DNA of 64,000 nucleotides. Origin: Dryocosmus kuriphilus (lineage: Eukaryota; Arthropoda; Insecta; Hymenoptera; Cynipidae). This document shows, in pieces, positions 1 through 10,499 of the stretch. Made by a program: the position numbers and the translations under genes. How positions within the stretch are numbered: position 1 is the stretch's first letter; every line of letters begins with the position of its first letter. The stretch is taken from the NCBI GenBank assembly GCA_038277395.1, contig CM076195.1:20670327-20734326 (forward strand). Direction: 5' to 3'. Under the pieces are notes generated by a model. That model did no database searches, had not been told where the DNA came from, and saw only the letters and a program-made list of their open reading frames with translations.

Positions 1-875
1 GAGATCCACGAATACGATGGAAGCTGATAGATCTTCAATTACTATCCTTCACTCATGACCTTGGTACTCTATCATTGAAGGTATTGCAGTTGGAGTTCAC
101 ACCTTGACCATACAAGGTAAAGTCTCTTATAATTTTAATCCTTCTATCTCTTATTCTAGTCATTTGTCAGAATGGCATTCGACGTTGCCTGATTATATCA
201 CTTCTCTCTCTCTCTCTCTATTTTCTCCAGGCTATCTACTTGCTTGTTGATACATCACTTCCATTTCATCTTACTTTTATTCAAATTTTTCTAATATATA
301 CGTTTCATATGTTTCTAAATATATTGTTACAGATTCCATATGAAATTCCATGTGATACTTAATGTACGGTACCAGCTAAAATTGAAACTTTGAATAAGCC
401 AGTTCTGCAGGTAGTGATTAAAGAAATTTTTGTGCTTCTATTACCTTTCACATGTATTACGTCCGCTTGTAATGTAGATATTCCGTATATTAATTTTATA
501 TTCCACCGGTAATTCAGGTTCATAGTCATTCGATAATTGAGATTTATACCGTATATTAACATAATGTCATTATTATCTTACAGATTCCAATGGAAATACC
601 ACACGATCCATTTTCTCCAGGGTATCTGGAAGCTAGAAGTTTGATAGAAAGTACTCAGTTACCATCATGATATCCACTGTATATACGATACAATCAACGT
701 TATCATCATCTCTACTAGAATCATCTAATCATGCACTATCACAGTTATCAGCGCCATTATCATCAGCAGCCTCATTAACACCACCATGGATACACATTTT
801 TCAAACAATACTCTTCGTAAATCTCTTTTTTCACCCCCAATAGCCTCTGCTTCACAGTTTGCAATTTCAGGTTAA
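1..875. other. AT-rich flank without a recognisable gene
   Basis: No long reading frame or family motif was found. There is a short (CT)n run at 203-219. Two segments, about 332-357 and 581-610, share a degenerate repeat starting with ACAGATTCCA and both follow a pyrimidine tract ending in AG. The second opens a 29-codon frame ending at a TGA near 669. That resembles a splice acceptor plus a last exon, but nothing supports it beyond the splice-like signal. Confidence 0.5.
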
Positions 876-1016
876 TCCACAGCTCCAGGCCAGTCTAAAA
901 CTCCAGGTCCTTTTTCCGAAAACAAAAAAACGAAAACAACGAAGCCAGAGAGAAGGCTATCTAAGAAAGATGGGATTTTCAAGGGCTTTAGTAAAATGAC
1001 TGGAAAGAGGAAGTAG
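876..1016 (+). other. Possible terminal exon, 46 codons, Lys-rich
   Basis: An open frame runs from the codon after a TAA at 873 to a TAG at 1014-1016. It encodes a basic peptide (PERRLSKKDGIFKGF in its middle, KRK at the end). An acceptor-like TTTGCAATTTCAG lies just upstream at about 858-870. No family is recognised. It could be the last exon of a gene lying to the left, or chance. Confidence 0.15.
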
Positions 1017-1126
1017 TTGTTTCTAATGATCTAGGTTGTCTCTCCTCTATTTAGGTTTTAAATAGTTTATATTTCCAAAGATCAGACAAAAAATTTTTTT
1101 TTTAAAAGTGTTACTTTATAAATATA

Positions 1127-1305
1127 GGCTAAGAAAACAGCAACAAGAGTATTATGTTTAGGCTATGTTTTAGTTCTTAAGATTCCAAAAATTATCTATT
1201 AAAATTATTTACAAGAATACAGGTTAAGAAGACAACAGCAGTATTATATTTATGTTATGCTTTAAAGTTCCAAAAAATATTTATTGAAATTGTTGAAAAC
1301 ATTGG
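1127..1305. repeat. Tandem duplication, about 90 bp per unit
   Basis: Two adjacent diverged copies begin with AGGCTAAGAAAACAGCAACA (1127) and AGGTTAAGAAGACAACAGCA (1222), and both end in AT-rich TTCCAAAAA tracts. They are noncoding in all frames. The stretch from 1306 to 1754 holds nothing else recognisable apart from a (CCACCA)n-like tract near 1738-1757. Confidence 0.6.
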
Positions 1306-1754
1306 CTATTTCATTAATCCATGTTCTCTAGTGTATTACAATTAGTGTTAAAATTAATTTTAACCTAAAAGTAATTCAAATTAAAACTGATTCAACTATT
1401 AATTTGGAGTAAATCGACATTAAAAGTAATTTTAACTCTCTGATTATTATTTTAGCGGTCGAACTCAACTCTATTGGTAAGCGTAAGGTGTGCACGGGTG
1501 AACCGCTGACAGGCGGGTACGTGCGTCTACCGAGGAACCATCGCCATACACTCTTTAGTTGCGACTGACAATATTACAGACAGAATGTGTGCGCGTGTGT
1601 AATTGCAAGTTTTAATTACGTTAAAAGTAATGTATTTTCTTTCTTATTCTTATCTCACAATTAGTTGTGAGCTCGCGCGTTTATAAAAAAAAATCCAAAA
1701 CCAATCAGCATGATAATTTATCACTATAATCAACACTACCACCACCTCCACCAC

Positions 1755-1945
1755 CACCTTTTCCCGCGCGTTCTTCGAGCAGTCTTGTTACCGCAAGAGG
1801 CGCGGAGTATATGTTCTCGCACGCAGTCAATGTTCCCGCGCACAATTCAAGCAAAACGTGCGCGCAGTTGAAGTTCCCCGCGCAAAGTCACGGTAGTAGA
1901 GGGAGGGTGAGTAGCGGAGATCTCTAAATCTAAGGCGGTGCAGAA
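1755..1945 (+). promoter_or_regulatory. GC-rich upstream module, copy 1 of 3
   Basis: This segment shares word order with 3640-3734 and 4405-4575: a CGCG-rich stretch, a GCAGTTGAAGTTC-like word, a CAAAGT(G/C)ACGG word, then GAGGGTGAGTAGCGGAGATCTCTAAAT. In the other two copies the block ends in a TATA-like element before a coding segment. This copy has only a weak AT-rich end. It may be the promoter of a lost Polinton gene, or a dispersed repeat. Confidence 0.35.
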
Positions 1946-2379
1946 AATCCAACTGGCAGAAGCAGCCCAGCTGCATCAGGACCAGCAGCACCAGGGCCAG
2001 CACTGAAAACGGCAGCGGTAGCAGTACTATGGAACGTGTGTGGGGTGCAGAGAGAGGAGGATGAGTAGACTCAAGTCCTCTGCTTGACAGGGTGCTGTTG
2101 CAGATCGTGAATGAAATTCTGGACCGCGATGAAAAAGAGGTATGCAGTTAAACTTCATTTATAGCTACTAATTTTTTTTTAATGAGAAAATAATGAAATG
2201 TGTTATAACGACAATTTTGTTATTTTTGTTTTGTTTTTAAATGAAATTAATTTTATGTGAAGTATAATTAATTTTACGTTTTCCTGAAGGGCGCCAATAT
2301 TTACTAAAACGTTTTAGTAAAAACTGCTAAACTACTTATAATAATTCATTACTGCCTTGATTGCACGACTAATCCCACT
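1946..2379. other. No gene found
   Basis: A CAG-rich stretch (about 1960-2010) is followed by short broken frames and AT-rich DNA. No frame longer than about 40 codons has any recognisable motif. The CAG richness echoes the CAG/CAA-rich leader of the 98-codon gene at 3740-3780, so this may be the ruin of a similar transcription unit. Confidence 0.4.
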
Positions 2380-3000
2380 GTGGCGTACGCATGGTCGTCT
2401 CACTGTACCGGCCGCGCGCACGTCGACGCGCAGATTTATATAAATACCCTAGCTAGGGTCAGGGCAGAGCCTTCGAGTACCGCACCCTGCGCGAACTAGT
2501 TTTAGCACAGGCCGATCGGGTACCGCACCGTGCATGAACTGGTCCGCCATCGTTGTTTATAGGTGTCACAACAGCATCGACTAGAAGTAGAATTCTGTTC
2601 TTTAACCCCGGCATTCTTGAACAAGCGGGAATTTTGTGCACTTGAATGTGCCGGAATTAATGCCAGGATGTAGTGCCATCTTCATAAGTTCAAGCTTCGT
2701 TTCGATATGCCACGCGCTCGTAGTTCTCGTAATGGCGTGGGCGGTACACCCTCCGCCAAATGATTAGAGTACATGAAAAATATAAAAGATACGAACGGAC
2801 ACGATCAATAACTGAATTATAAAAGAATTTATGGAACCCTTGGAGTTCGAGTTATTTCTTGAGGAATTACTAACCTCGAATTCTGACAAGTGAGTTCGAT
2901 TTCCGTAAGTAGAATTATTGGTTTGATGATTGAACTAACGTTTGAATATTGAGAATAAAAAGAAAAGGGTTAAATAAATAAAGTCGTAGTTACACCAGTT
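2380..3000 (+). other. LTR-like transcription segment (tentative)
   Basis: A GC-rich stretch leads into a TATATAAATA box at 2437-2446, then a TCAGGGC start-like word at 2459-2465. An AATAAA-type signal lies near 2973. This U3-TATA-R-poly(A) order fits a retroviral-type LTR. I could not find clean TG...CA ends with a target duplication. The TATA-to-start spacing is also short for an insect promoter. Confidence 0.25.
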
Positions 3001-3600
3001 CATTTAACTGGGACTGTGTCTGATTATTCGAGGATAGTCAAAAGTTGATTAGCATCTTGACTGGATTTTCCTGAATAGAGTGAGTTCAATTGATATGTTT
3101 TAGGTTACAATGTGCGGGGAATTACATACCCCGTCACAGTGTATTGATTTTGGATTGACAAATGGAGATTACTGCCATCCCCAACCCCATCAGATGAGGT
3201 GGCATAGCCCTGACCATCCCTTGAAATACTGGATATTATACCCTCAACATTACCAGCATCACCTACATTACCCCGGGTGCCAACGCCAACACCACCGATA
3301 CCCCGAGTGCCAACGCCACCGACACCAACATCAACAGCCTAACGTAACGTCCTGTTCGTTGTCATATATGTCGCCGTCGGCATCGTCTACACTTTGACAA
3401 AACTATTACCATTAAGTCTGGCAATATAAAACGAAAAAGAAGGAGGAATAAGTATTATTAATTGTTATCGCTGGTATGCGTCACTATCAAAAATACTTTT
3501 GCATTGAGGAGAATTTTGTAATAAAAGTAATTTTTTAATAATATAAAAAATTGTTTCATTTTCTTTTTTTAAAAAATAATTAAAAGAATGTATGTACATA
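3001..3600 (+). other. Pro/Thr-rich open stretch and AT-rich DNA
   Basis: One frame from 3214 to 3342 is open for 42 codons and reads as a run of Pro-Thr-Pro units (PRVPTPTPPIPRVPTPPTP in part). It starts after a stop and has no ATG. Another frame of the same DNA is open for 95 codons from an ATG at 3110 and is His/Gln-rich. Triplet-repeat composition (CCAACGCCA) alone can create both. No family is recognised. The rest (3400-3600) is AT-rich. Confidence 0.25.
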
Positions 3601-3639
3601 TTATTAAAGATTTAGTTAAGTAGAGTCTAAGTCTCTATT

Positions 3640-3734
3640 ACTCATGCGCGGAGTTGAAGTAGGGTCAAAAGTAGGTAGAATGAGTGTGGGGAATCGGCTT
3701 ATAAAAGCGACCCTACAGCGCGGTTTATTCATTC
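3640..3734 (+). promoter_or_regulatory. TATA/Inr promoter of the 98-codon gene (module copy 2)
   Basis: TATAAAAG occupies 3700-3707 and an arthropod-type initiator TCATTC lies at 3729-3734. The initiator A (3731) is 31 bp after the first T of the TATA box, which is the expected spacing. Upstream (3640-3690) is the shared GCGGAGTTGAAGT / GAGTGTGGGGAATC module. The predicted leader is short (about 50 nt) and rich in CAG/CAA up to the ATG at 3784. Confidence 0.7.
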
Positions 3735-3783
3735 TTTGTTTCAGCAACAACAACAGTAGCAGCAGCAACAATCAACCAGCAAG

Positions 3784-4080
3784 ATGGACTTCAAGAAAAT
3801 AAACGCCGTCGCCCGCTGCGAGGGTGAATTCCTAACGATGAAGCTGATTTCTGAGTTGACTCCGAAACAGACATATATCGTGATGAAGATCCAGAAGATT
3901 CAATCGAAAGCTAAAGCTAAAATCTTGATTGAACTAGACAACGGCTGCGTTGTATTTTTACTACCAAGACTCGTGAGTTTCCTCGAGGAAGATCCTACCA
4001 CCTTCGAGACGATGAAGGAAGTTGCTGCTATAACGAAGGTGCAAATAAAATATTTAGGCGGAAAATACAATACTCAATAA
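3784..4080 (+). CDS. Intact 98-aa small Polinton-associated protein
   Basis: An uninterrupted frame starts at the first ATG after a strong TATA/Inr promoter and ends in a TAA that overlaps an AATAAA signal (4076-4081), with a second AATAAA near 4103. The gene is compact, as in viruses. The protein is basic in its first half. It has a central beta-rich pattern (TYIVMKIQKI, then KAKILIELDNGCVVFLLPRL) and ends in a YLGGKY motif. That layout, I-x-L-D then VFLPR then YLGG, resembles small proteins I associate with insect Polinton-like elements, possibly OB-fold-like and nucleic-acid binding. That function is inference from pattern only. It lies about 1 kb upstream of the polymerase remains and is the only undamaged gene of the element. 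Confidence 0.7.
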   Translation: MDFKKINAVARCEGEFLTMKLISELTPKQTYIVMKIQKIQSKAKAKILIELDNGCVVFLLPRLVSFLEEDPTTFETMKEVAAITKVQIKYLGGKYNTQ

Positions 4081-4404
4081 ATTGTAAAAACTCACAAGAT
4101 AAAATAAATGAAAATTGGACTTCAAAAAATTGGCTCTTTTGACTTTTTCCTTACAATTAGTTTTGTTTAATTAGTTTTAAGTTAAATCTAAGTAAATTTT
4201 AGTAAATTTACTCTACATATGCGAAAATTATTCTGCGCTGACATTTGCCTGGCGCAAAGACAAATTCTACATTACTGACGGAAGCTAATACTAATTATCG
4301 GTAATAATAATAGTAGTATTAGTAGAAGTAGTACTGAATCGGTAGAAAGACAGAGATTGGGTTTTCCCCAAAATGCAAGTTCTAAGATTAAATTAGAATT
4401 TTCT

Positions 4405-4575
4405 CGCGATTTGTGCGAGCAATCTTGTTCTGCGAGTGGCGTGTGCAGTCTATGTTCCCGTGCAAGATTTCAACGGGATGCGCGCTTACTCGAAGTTCTC
4501 ATACAAAGTGACGGGGAGTGGGAAAGTGGTAAGCAGTGGGAATCTCTGAATATATACATATAAGTGCTTCCTTAG
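4405..4575 (+). promoter_or_regulatory. GC-rich upstream module, copy 3 of 3, with TATA-like end
   Basis: The order of words matches copy 1 at 1755-1945: CGAGCAATCTTGTT, TCTATGTTCCCG, CGAAGTTC, CAAAGTGACGG, AGTGGTAAGCAGTGG, AATCTCTGAATAT. It ends in an ATATATACATATAAG box around 4548-4562. A broken coding segment starts about 60 bp downstream (4621). The spacing of module to coding segment is the same idea as for the 98-codon gene. Confidence 0.4.
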
Positions 4576-4620
4576 ACTACGTTTCTGTGTTGTTTCAAGA
4601 GTTTATACGAAATGTATTAA

Positions 4621-4809
4621 ATAAGTATATACATTAAAGTTTATGATGTGTTTGTAGCGAAGTATAGAAAAGTGACGAAAGATACAGAATCTATTGCAAA
4701 TAAGACTCTTATAGCTGAAATGAATGAAATATTTCCAACGATGCCGTTAAATGATTGGTTTGAAGATTATGTAAAACTGACAATTCTAAAAAAAGTACGA
4801 GAGTTGTAG
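4621..4809 (+). pseudogene. C-terminal fragment of an unidentified Polinton protein
   Basis: The frame is open from the codon after a TAA at 4618 to a TAG at 4807-4809, about 62 codons, with no suitable upstream ATG. It contains KVTKDTESIANKTLIAEMNE and later FPTMPLNDWFEDYVKLTILK. The amphipathic, compositionally normal sequence looks like real former coding DNA and not noise. Its place just before the polymerase suggests a replication-side gene or an extra N-terminal exon, but I do not recognise the family. Confidence 0.4.
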
Positions 4810-5094
4810 GAAACTGATTGCGATTGGACCTTATATTCAATTTCACATCTTGAAATCAATGTAAATAAACACAATCCTTTGTGGGGTGTTTATTCATTAC
4901 CCTACCATTACCAGTTACGGAAGAGAGAGCGTGCTTAAACATAGAAAATAAAAATGATAATCAGTGCTTTAAATGGGCTGTTTTCTCAGCATTATATCCA
5001 GTCAGTTCTCAAATCATCCTAAGCGTATTTAAAATTATAAAACGTACTAAAATAGATTAGGCTTTACTGACATCGGATTTTCTGTCACTTTTGG
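4810..5094. other. Degraded spacer before the polymerase
   Basis: No continuous frame. Short stretches may be further polymerase-side remnants, but stops are frequent in all frames. An AATAAA is present at about 4864. Confidence 0.4.
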
Positions 5095-6286
5095 AAACTT
5101 TCCAACGTTTGAGAAGAGAAATGACATCTTCATCAATGTTTACGGTCTTGTACGCAGGAAATTTGATTACACTGTCATCCCCCTTCATCTGACTTCAGAC
5201 AAGAAATAACGACCCGTTCATCTTTTATACGTACAAGACGATTACATTGATGAGAGTCTTAATAGCGATATGTTTGAAATTAATGATGGTGAAGACATTA
5301 AGACTCCAAATTTTCACTATGTTTGTATTAAAGATTTATCAAACTCGTTAGTAAACAACTATCAAAGCATAATGCTAAAAAATACATTTCTGATCGATTT
5401 TTTCATTATTTTATAAGCGCCGTAAAATTATCGGAACACTATGAGAATTTTAAAATGATTAAGAATTATCCAATCAAGCTACCGAAACCTGAAAAAGTAT
5501 TATTCAGTTTACAAACTATAAAAAAAGGAAAAGGTACCGCTTATTGTCTATGCTGACTGCGAGTGTCTGCTGGTTCCTGCTGAAGAATCTCAGACGAAAA
5601 CCAACAAGACTGAGATCTTCCAACATCATCAGATACTCAGCATAGGCTACTATATAAGAAGTAGTTATGATGACATACTTTCTAACAATAAGTCATGCCC
5701 GGAAGATGCAGCGAATCCTACCAAATGGTTTGCAAACGAATTCCAACAATTGTCAGTAGACGTATTCATTTGACCCATACCTATGGATTCGTTGACTACT
5801 CAACAGAAGACTACCTTAGGGCTGCTACAACCTGACACATTTGTGACAAGAGTATAGCACCAGGACAAAAGAAAGTGCATGATCATTTACATTTAACTGG
5901 TAAATATAGAGGAGCTGCTCATAAAGACTGTAACTTAAAACATAAAGAGTCCCGGTCCATACCCGTTGTATTCCATAATTTGAGTAGATATGATGCACAT
6001 TTCATCATTCCCGAAATTTCCACTCAGCTTGACGGTAAAGGGATTACAACCCCAGGTTTGAAGTTGTAGCTGGATTTCACGGGGGAAATTTATAAATGAC
6101 GATAAACGTGCGTGGCCAGTTCAACGGTATATTCGCCATATATATTAATGACATGAAAAGAACGTTAGGCGGCCCTGAGCAGGCTTCTTACAAGTGAAAA
6201 CAGAATTCAAATTACAGGTTGGCAAAAAGAACCTAAACATGCCCCAGACTTGAAAGATCTATCTTTCAACGAGAATGAGAAAGAAT

Positions 6287-6757
6287 TTACAATATTTTCC
6301 AATCTTTAGTCAATGGGCAAAGGAAAAACAGCTGCAAGAGCACGTCGTAATGTCCCTCCGCTTGTTTTTGTGTAGCGGCACGGGAAATGCCACCGTTTCC
6401 TGGATGAAGCTCAATAATTCTTCCCAGTTTCCATCTCAATGGAGGAAGATCTTTGTGTTTGAGCAAGACAGGAGTCTCCTTCTTGAATTCTGGATGTTGA
6501 ACACTCCATTTAACACGCTGCTGAAGCTCGGAAACGTATTCTTGATTCCATCCCTTCCAAAAATGCTGCTGCAGGAGCTGAACCAATTGCCATCTTGAAA
6601 GTCGATTTTCTGGTAGATGTTTCAAGTCTGGATCTGAAATAGAGTTGAGTGGTCTCCCTATAAAAACGTGAGCAGGAGTCAATGGATGTAGATCACTAGG
6701 ATCGGAAGAGAGTGGAGTGAGATGACGTGAATTTAGCAGTCCTTCTATTTGAACCAC
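6287..6757 (-). pseudogene. BEL/Pao retrotransposon integrase C-terminal fragment
   Basis: The minus-strand frame carries the hallmark end of a BEL/Pao Pol protein: IEGLLNSRHLTPLSSDP, then LTPAHVFIGRPL, then RWQLVQLLQQHFWKGWNQEY, then LPPLRWKLGRIIELHPG. It interrupts the plus-strand polymerase between Exo II and the KLASY region. About 100 bp below 6287 no longer reads as polymerase and may be the start of the element's LTR, so the insertion spans about 6190-6775. Only the tail of Pol is present. The rest was deleted or never copied. Confidence 0.85.
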
Positions 6758-7404
6758 TAAAGTGTATAATTCTTCAAAATTTAAAGCGAGTTAGATAAAA
6801 TTCCGATTCATAGATTCATTCAGATTTATGGCTTCTTCGTTAGAAAAATTAGCATCATACGAATATAAAATAGTAAGCTCAGTTTTTTCACATCTAAGTG
6901 CAGAAAAAATCAAATTGGTGACGTGTAAAAGAGTTTTTCCTTACGAGTATTTTGACTCTAAGGAAAAGATCAAAAAGACGAAACTACCACCTAAAGCAAA
7001 ATTCGCCAGCACTTTAAATGATTCAGTAATATCCGATGACGATTATGAGCATGCGCAGCGAGTATGGTCTGAGTTTAGTTGCAAAAATCTTGACGATTAC
7101 GTTTATCTGTGCACGAAAGCAGATGTGTTGCTCCTTGCAAATATCTTTGAAAATATCCGTGATCAGTTTATGAAAATGTACGGTCTAGATCCAGCACACT
7201 ATTCTATAACTCCTCGATTGACTTGGGATGTCATGTTAAAATATACCAAAATGAAGCTAGAGCTCTTCACTGACATTGACAAAATTCTGTTTATTTAGCT
7301 AGGCATAAGAGGTGGGGTAAGCCAATGTTCCAACCGTTATGCTACAGCTACATTTGGTGGTTTCGAGTGGGTATCAAATATTGACCATAACTTTAACTTT
7401 GATC

Positions 7405-7725
7405 TGTGATGAGTGGCTACACTCGCACACGTACGTTCTTGGGCACACAGTGTCACCCCGCACCCAGAGTTCAGGCAAGCGTAGAAGCGCGCCATAGAGG
7501 GGATACATCCCACCACGAACCGTCAACCAGCACCGTTCGTTAAAACCAGCTGAACGACGTAAAGTCGGCAGTTGAGTCGGGTACGACTCACCGAAAATTG
7601 TATACTTATAGGGGAATAAAAATCGAAATATTGTATGGTACTTTAAAGAACCTGTCGTCTAATTGTCTTTAAAACCTGACCCTGGCTAGGCTGAAGCGTC
7701 CGTTAAGACATGTACCTAGATAGAT
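7405..7725. mobile_element. LTR-like insertion in the polymerase gene
   Basis: Polymerase coding sequence stops after FEWVSNIDHNFNFDL (about 7410) and resumes at VPEDSPMSCILEVDL (about 7725). The roughly 315 bp between is noncoding, GC-richer, has a GGGGAATAAAAA poly(A)-like signal at about 7612, and starts TGTGATGAG and ends near AAGACA. That is the build of a short solo LTR. A clean target duplication is not visible. The word GATGTACCT on the right flank is only partly present on the left. Confidence 0.5.
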
Positions 7726-8672
7726 GTACCTGAAGATTCACCTATGTCTTGTATACTTGAAGTAGACTTAGATTATCCTAAAGAACTTCATGATGCTCAC
7801 AGTGATTTGTCTTTCTTGCCTGAATACTCGAAAGCATCAGGGTAAAAGCAGGAGAAACTCCGAACTACCCTCCTAGCGAAACAAAAGTACAATATCCATT
7901 ACCGTGCACTCCAACTTGCTATAAAAATGGTCTTAAGCTAGTTAAGAGCCATCGCGCGTTCTTAAATTTAATCAAGCTCCATGGCTTAAAGGTTATATAG
8001 ATTTTAACACGAAAACTAGAGCAGAAGCTAAAAATGGGTTTGAGAAAAACTTGTTTAAACCTATGGACGATGCTGTGTGCGGTAAAACAATTGAGAATGT
8101 GTTTAAAAACATAGATGTTAAACTCGTGACAAAGTAAGAGGGTAGGTATGGAGCAGAAGCCCTCATATCTGAGCCTAATTTCCATAGTCGAGCAATCTTC
8201 AGTGAAGATCTAGTAACTGTAGAACCTAGGAAGACTCACATATTACTGAACAAACCCATCTATGTAGAGCTTAGCATGCTGCACATTTCGAAAACATTGA
8301 TCTATGAATTTCATAATGACTACATGCTAAAAAAATATAATAATAATATTGATGATAAATGCAAACTGCTGTACGCGGACACTGATAGCTTGATTTATGA
8401 AGTTAAGTTGGCTGATATCTACACAGATATGAAGAATGATATCCATGAGTTCGGCACATCTGATTAACCTAAAAATAATGTTTATGGTATGCCTCAAGAA
8501 ATCAATAAAAAATTTGTCCTCATGATAGATCAGTTCAGTGAAAAAGTTATAACAGAATTTGTTGGTTTAAGAAGTAAGATGTACAGCATCCGCGTGAATG
8601 ATCAAGATTTTGTCAAAAAAGCTAAAGGCATAAAAGCAACTGTAGTAAAGAAATCTATAAACTTTGACGACT

Positions 8673-8815
8673 ATTATAGCCGGGAATGCTATATTGGCGA
8701 ATGGAAGAGGAAGAGTGACTATCGGGTGTTGGAGGTGTAGCGAGTGAGCGAACCCTTGGCCGGCGGCTCGAAAGCCCGATGCGCTAACCACTACGCCAAC
8801 CACGGAGTCGGTGAT
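8673..8815 (-). mobile_element. tRNA-derived SINE-like insertion
   Basis: On the minus strand an A-box TGGCGTAGTGG (8788-8798) and a B-box-like GGTTCGCTCAC (8744-8754) stand in tRNA order and spacing, separated by a tRNA-like TTAGCGCATCGGGC...CGCCGGCC stretch. This lies exactly where the polymerase frame (INFDDY) breaks off. The promoter lies at the high-coordinate end and the tail runs toward 8673. The B-box departs from the consensus in its last bases, so it is likely dead. A degraded tRNA pseudogene is the alternative. Confidence 0.6.
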
Positions 8816-9399
8816 GAGTAACATACAGTCAACTCATCACCTTACTGCCTCACCGCTACCACTCAAGTCAGTCTTCGGGGTGGAAGGAGGGAAATCATGT
8901 GAGGTGTACCATGTACCACATTACACTATATTGACTGATTACAAAATAACGCGACTCAAACTAGAAAGGATTATGTTACTAGATCTCACGTACATAAAGT
9001 TGAAGCTCTTAAGTAGTTAAAAGTGGTCGTAAGCCCCTTCGGTGGCTAAAAAGACCTAAAAACACTGACCATTGTAGGATTAAGAATGATGATGAAAATA
9101 AGTGGTTTGTAAGTCTATGTAGATATATTGTAAATAATTTGTAAGACATAGCACGTTGTTGGGATGGGTAATGACTTTAAAATAAATGAATGAATGAAAT
9201 TTATATCCATTTCATATGTTTTTATTTTAGAAAACCTTACACCTAATTGCATATAAGTCCTAGTTACATAGTTTAATGATACTTTAACGTGCTAGAGTAA
9301 CATTAGCTTAACATTAGATTAACATTATTTCAGCGTTATTTTAACGTTACTTTAAACTTACTTTAACATTAAGTTAACATTAACGTTAGTTTAACTTAA
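8816..9399. other. Noncoding junction with TTAAC-rich tract
   Basis: A small inverted repeat GTGATGAGT...ACTCATCAC occurs at 8811-8840. After it no polymerase motif can be found. An AATAAA lies at about 9181 beside an (ATGA)n run. From 9290 to 9398 the words TTAACATTA, TTAACGTTA and related forms recur many times, a degenerate short-unit tandem repeat directly beyond the integrase stop. Confidence 0.5.
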
Positions 9400-10350
9400 T
9401 TATATATCTGTATTATCAATCCAGCTGTTGTGTGAACTGTCAAAGCCAAGCCACTTGACGTAGGTTTCATTACCACGTTCCTTGATAAACTTCTCAACAA
9501 GAGAAATGTCTGAGTGCTTGACTTTTAATAGTTCTTGTTCATGAAAATCCCCAGATATGGGTTCACTCTAATAATTCTTTAGTTTGTATGTTACTGGTTT
9601 GATTGCTATGATCTGATCCACGGTGAATATCTCAGTTGACCGACTTGGTAGTAGCCTTTCTCGAAAACTTTCTTGTATTTACTGATTCGAACATTGTCAC
9701 CAACTTTGAATTTTTGTCGTTTCGAGGGTATTTTCCTTTGTTTTAGGAATCTTTGTAACAATTCTTCTTCATCCTCAACGAGAGCATCATTAGGTTTCAT
9801 ACCAATTGTTCGATGTTTGGTGTCCTTATACATGCAAAACTACGATAGGGAAAATATCTAGCCACTTATAGTTACCTTTCAAGCTGAATTGCGGCCACAT
9901 CTTGTTTTCGAGTGTAGTACGATTAAATTTTTCAGTTAAGGACGCCTTCAAATTACTGTAAGTTGAGTACAGTTTGATGTTAAACAGTTGCGTTAAAGTT
10001 TTAAATTGTGCATTTTAAAACTCTTTGCTTTGATCAGTATGCCGGTTTTTTGGAAATCGTCCTTCTACTTGTATGGACTTTATGGCTCCAGCAACATCTT
10101 GTCCATACTTACTTTTGATGGGAACAGTCTAAGCACAATTTGAAACGACGTCTATAACAGTAAGCAGGTACTTGAACCATGGTTCTCTCGAGAATATGGT
10201 AACACTACAACCAACTCAGCCTGCCACGTTTCATCGATACCACGCATTATCACAGAAGGACGTGAATAATTCTTTTCTTGCATGTTTATGTAGTTCTGTG
10301 ACGACATTCAGTTCCTTTGAGTTCGTTTTCTAATGCGTTCAGTCGAGTTC
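9400..10350 (-). pseudogene. Polinton retroviral-like integrase with chromodomain, broken
   Basis: Reading the minus strand from the high end: ELHKHARKE, then RPSVIMRGIDETWQAELV, then KYLLTVIDVVSNCA with the first catalytic Asp, then HTDQSKEF with the second. YSTYSNLKASLTEKFNRTT follows with the catalytic Glu, then MWPQFSLKGNYKWLD, KHRTIGMKPNDAL, FKVGDNVRISKYKKVFEKGY, and a C-terminal chromodomain KWLGFDSSHNSWIDNTDI ending at a TAA (9400-9402). All DDE residues are visible, but several frameshifts and stops separate the blocks (near 9640, 9840, 10010 and 10130). In intact elements this enzyme inserts the Polinton DNA, giving 6-bp duplications. It is convergent with the polymerase, as expected. 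Confidence 0.9.
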
Positions 10351-10499
10351 TATCTGAGAAATAAGTTCAGCTTTGCGAAGTGACAGGTCATGTTGTGTAA
10401 TTTTAAAACGAACACCAGGAGCCCCATGATTTTCCGAAGCAGCTCGATTCAGAGGATATCAAACACGTCGATTCTCATTCTGATACTAGCGCTTTGACT

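Larger units (their letters stand above)
5095..8672 (+). pseudogene. Polinton protein-primed family B DNA polymerase, shattered
   Basis: Motifs occur in the right order over about 3.5 kb but in shifting frames. First comes the pre-exonuclease domain with HYVCIKDLSNSLV (about 5320). Exo I follows as VYADCEC (about 5547). Next is a treble-clef-like HICDKS...VHDHLHLTGKYRG followed by AAHKDCNL (5836-5940), then Exo II VVFHNLSRYDAHF (5968-6005). After the BEL insertion come KLASYEYK and VFPYEYFDS, then DPAHYSITPRLTWDVMLKYT (about 7190-7250), LEVDLDYPKELHDAH (about 7760), and PolC YADTDS (8372-8389) with TEFVGLRSKMYS behind it. Several stops are single-base changes, for example at the first Cys of the zinc motif. 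The family copies the element from a terminal protein primer; this copy cannot. It is broken by insertions at about 6190-6775, 7405-7725 and 8673-8815. Confidence 0.92.

Noticed and set aside
2459..2641. 60-codon minus-strand frame
   Set aside because: No family motif, and it lies across a segment better explained as an LTR-like transcription unit on the plus strand.
6275..6598. Plus-strand 107-codon frame over the BEL fragment
   Set aside because: The minus-strand frame carries unmistakable BEL/Pao integrase motifs, so this is its shadow.
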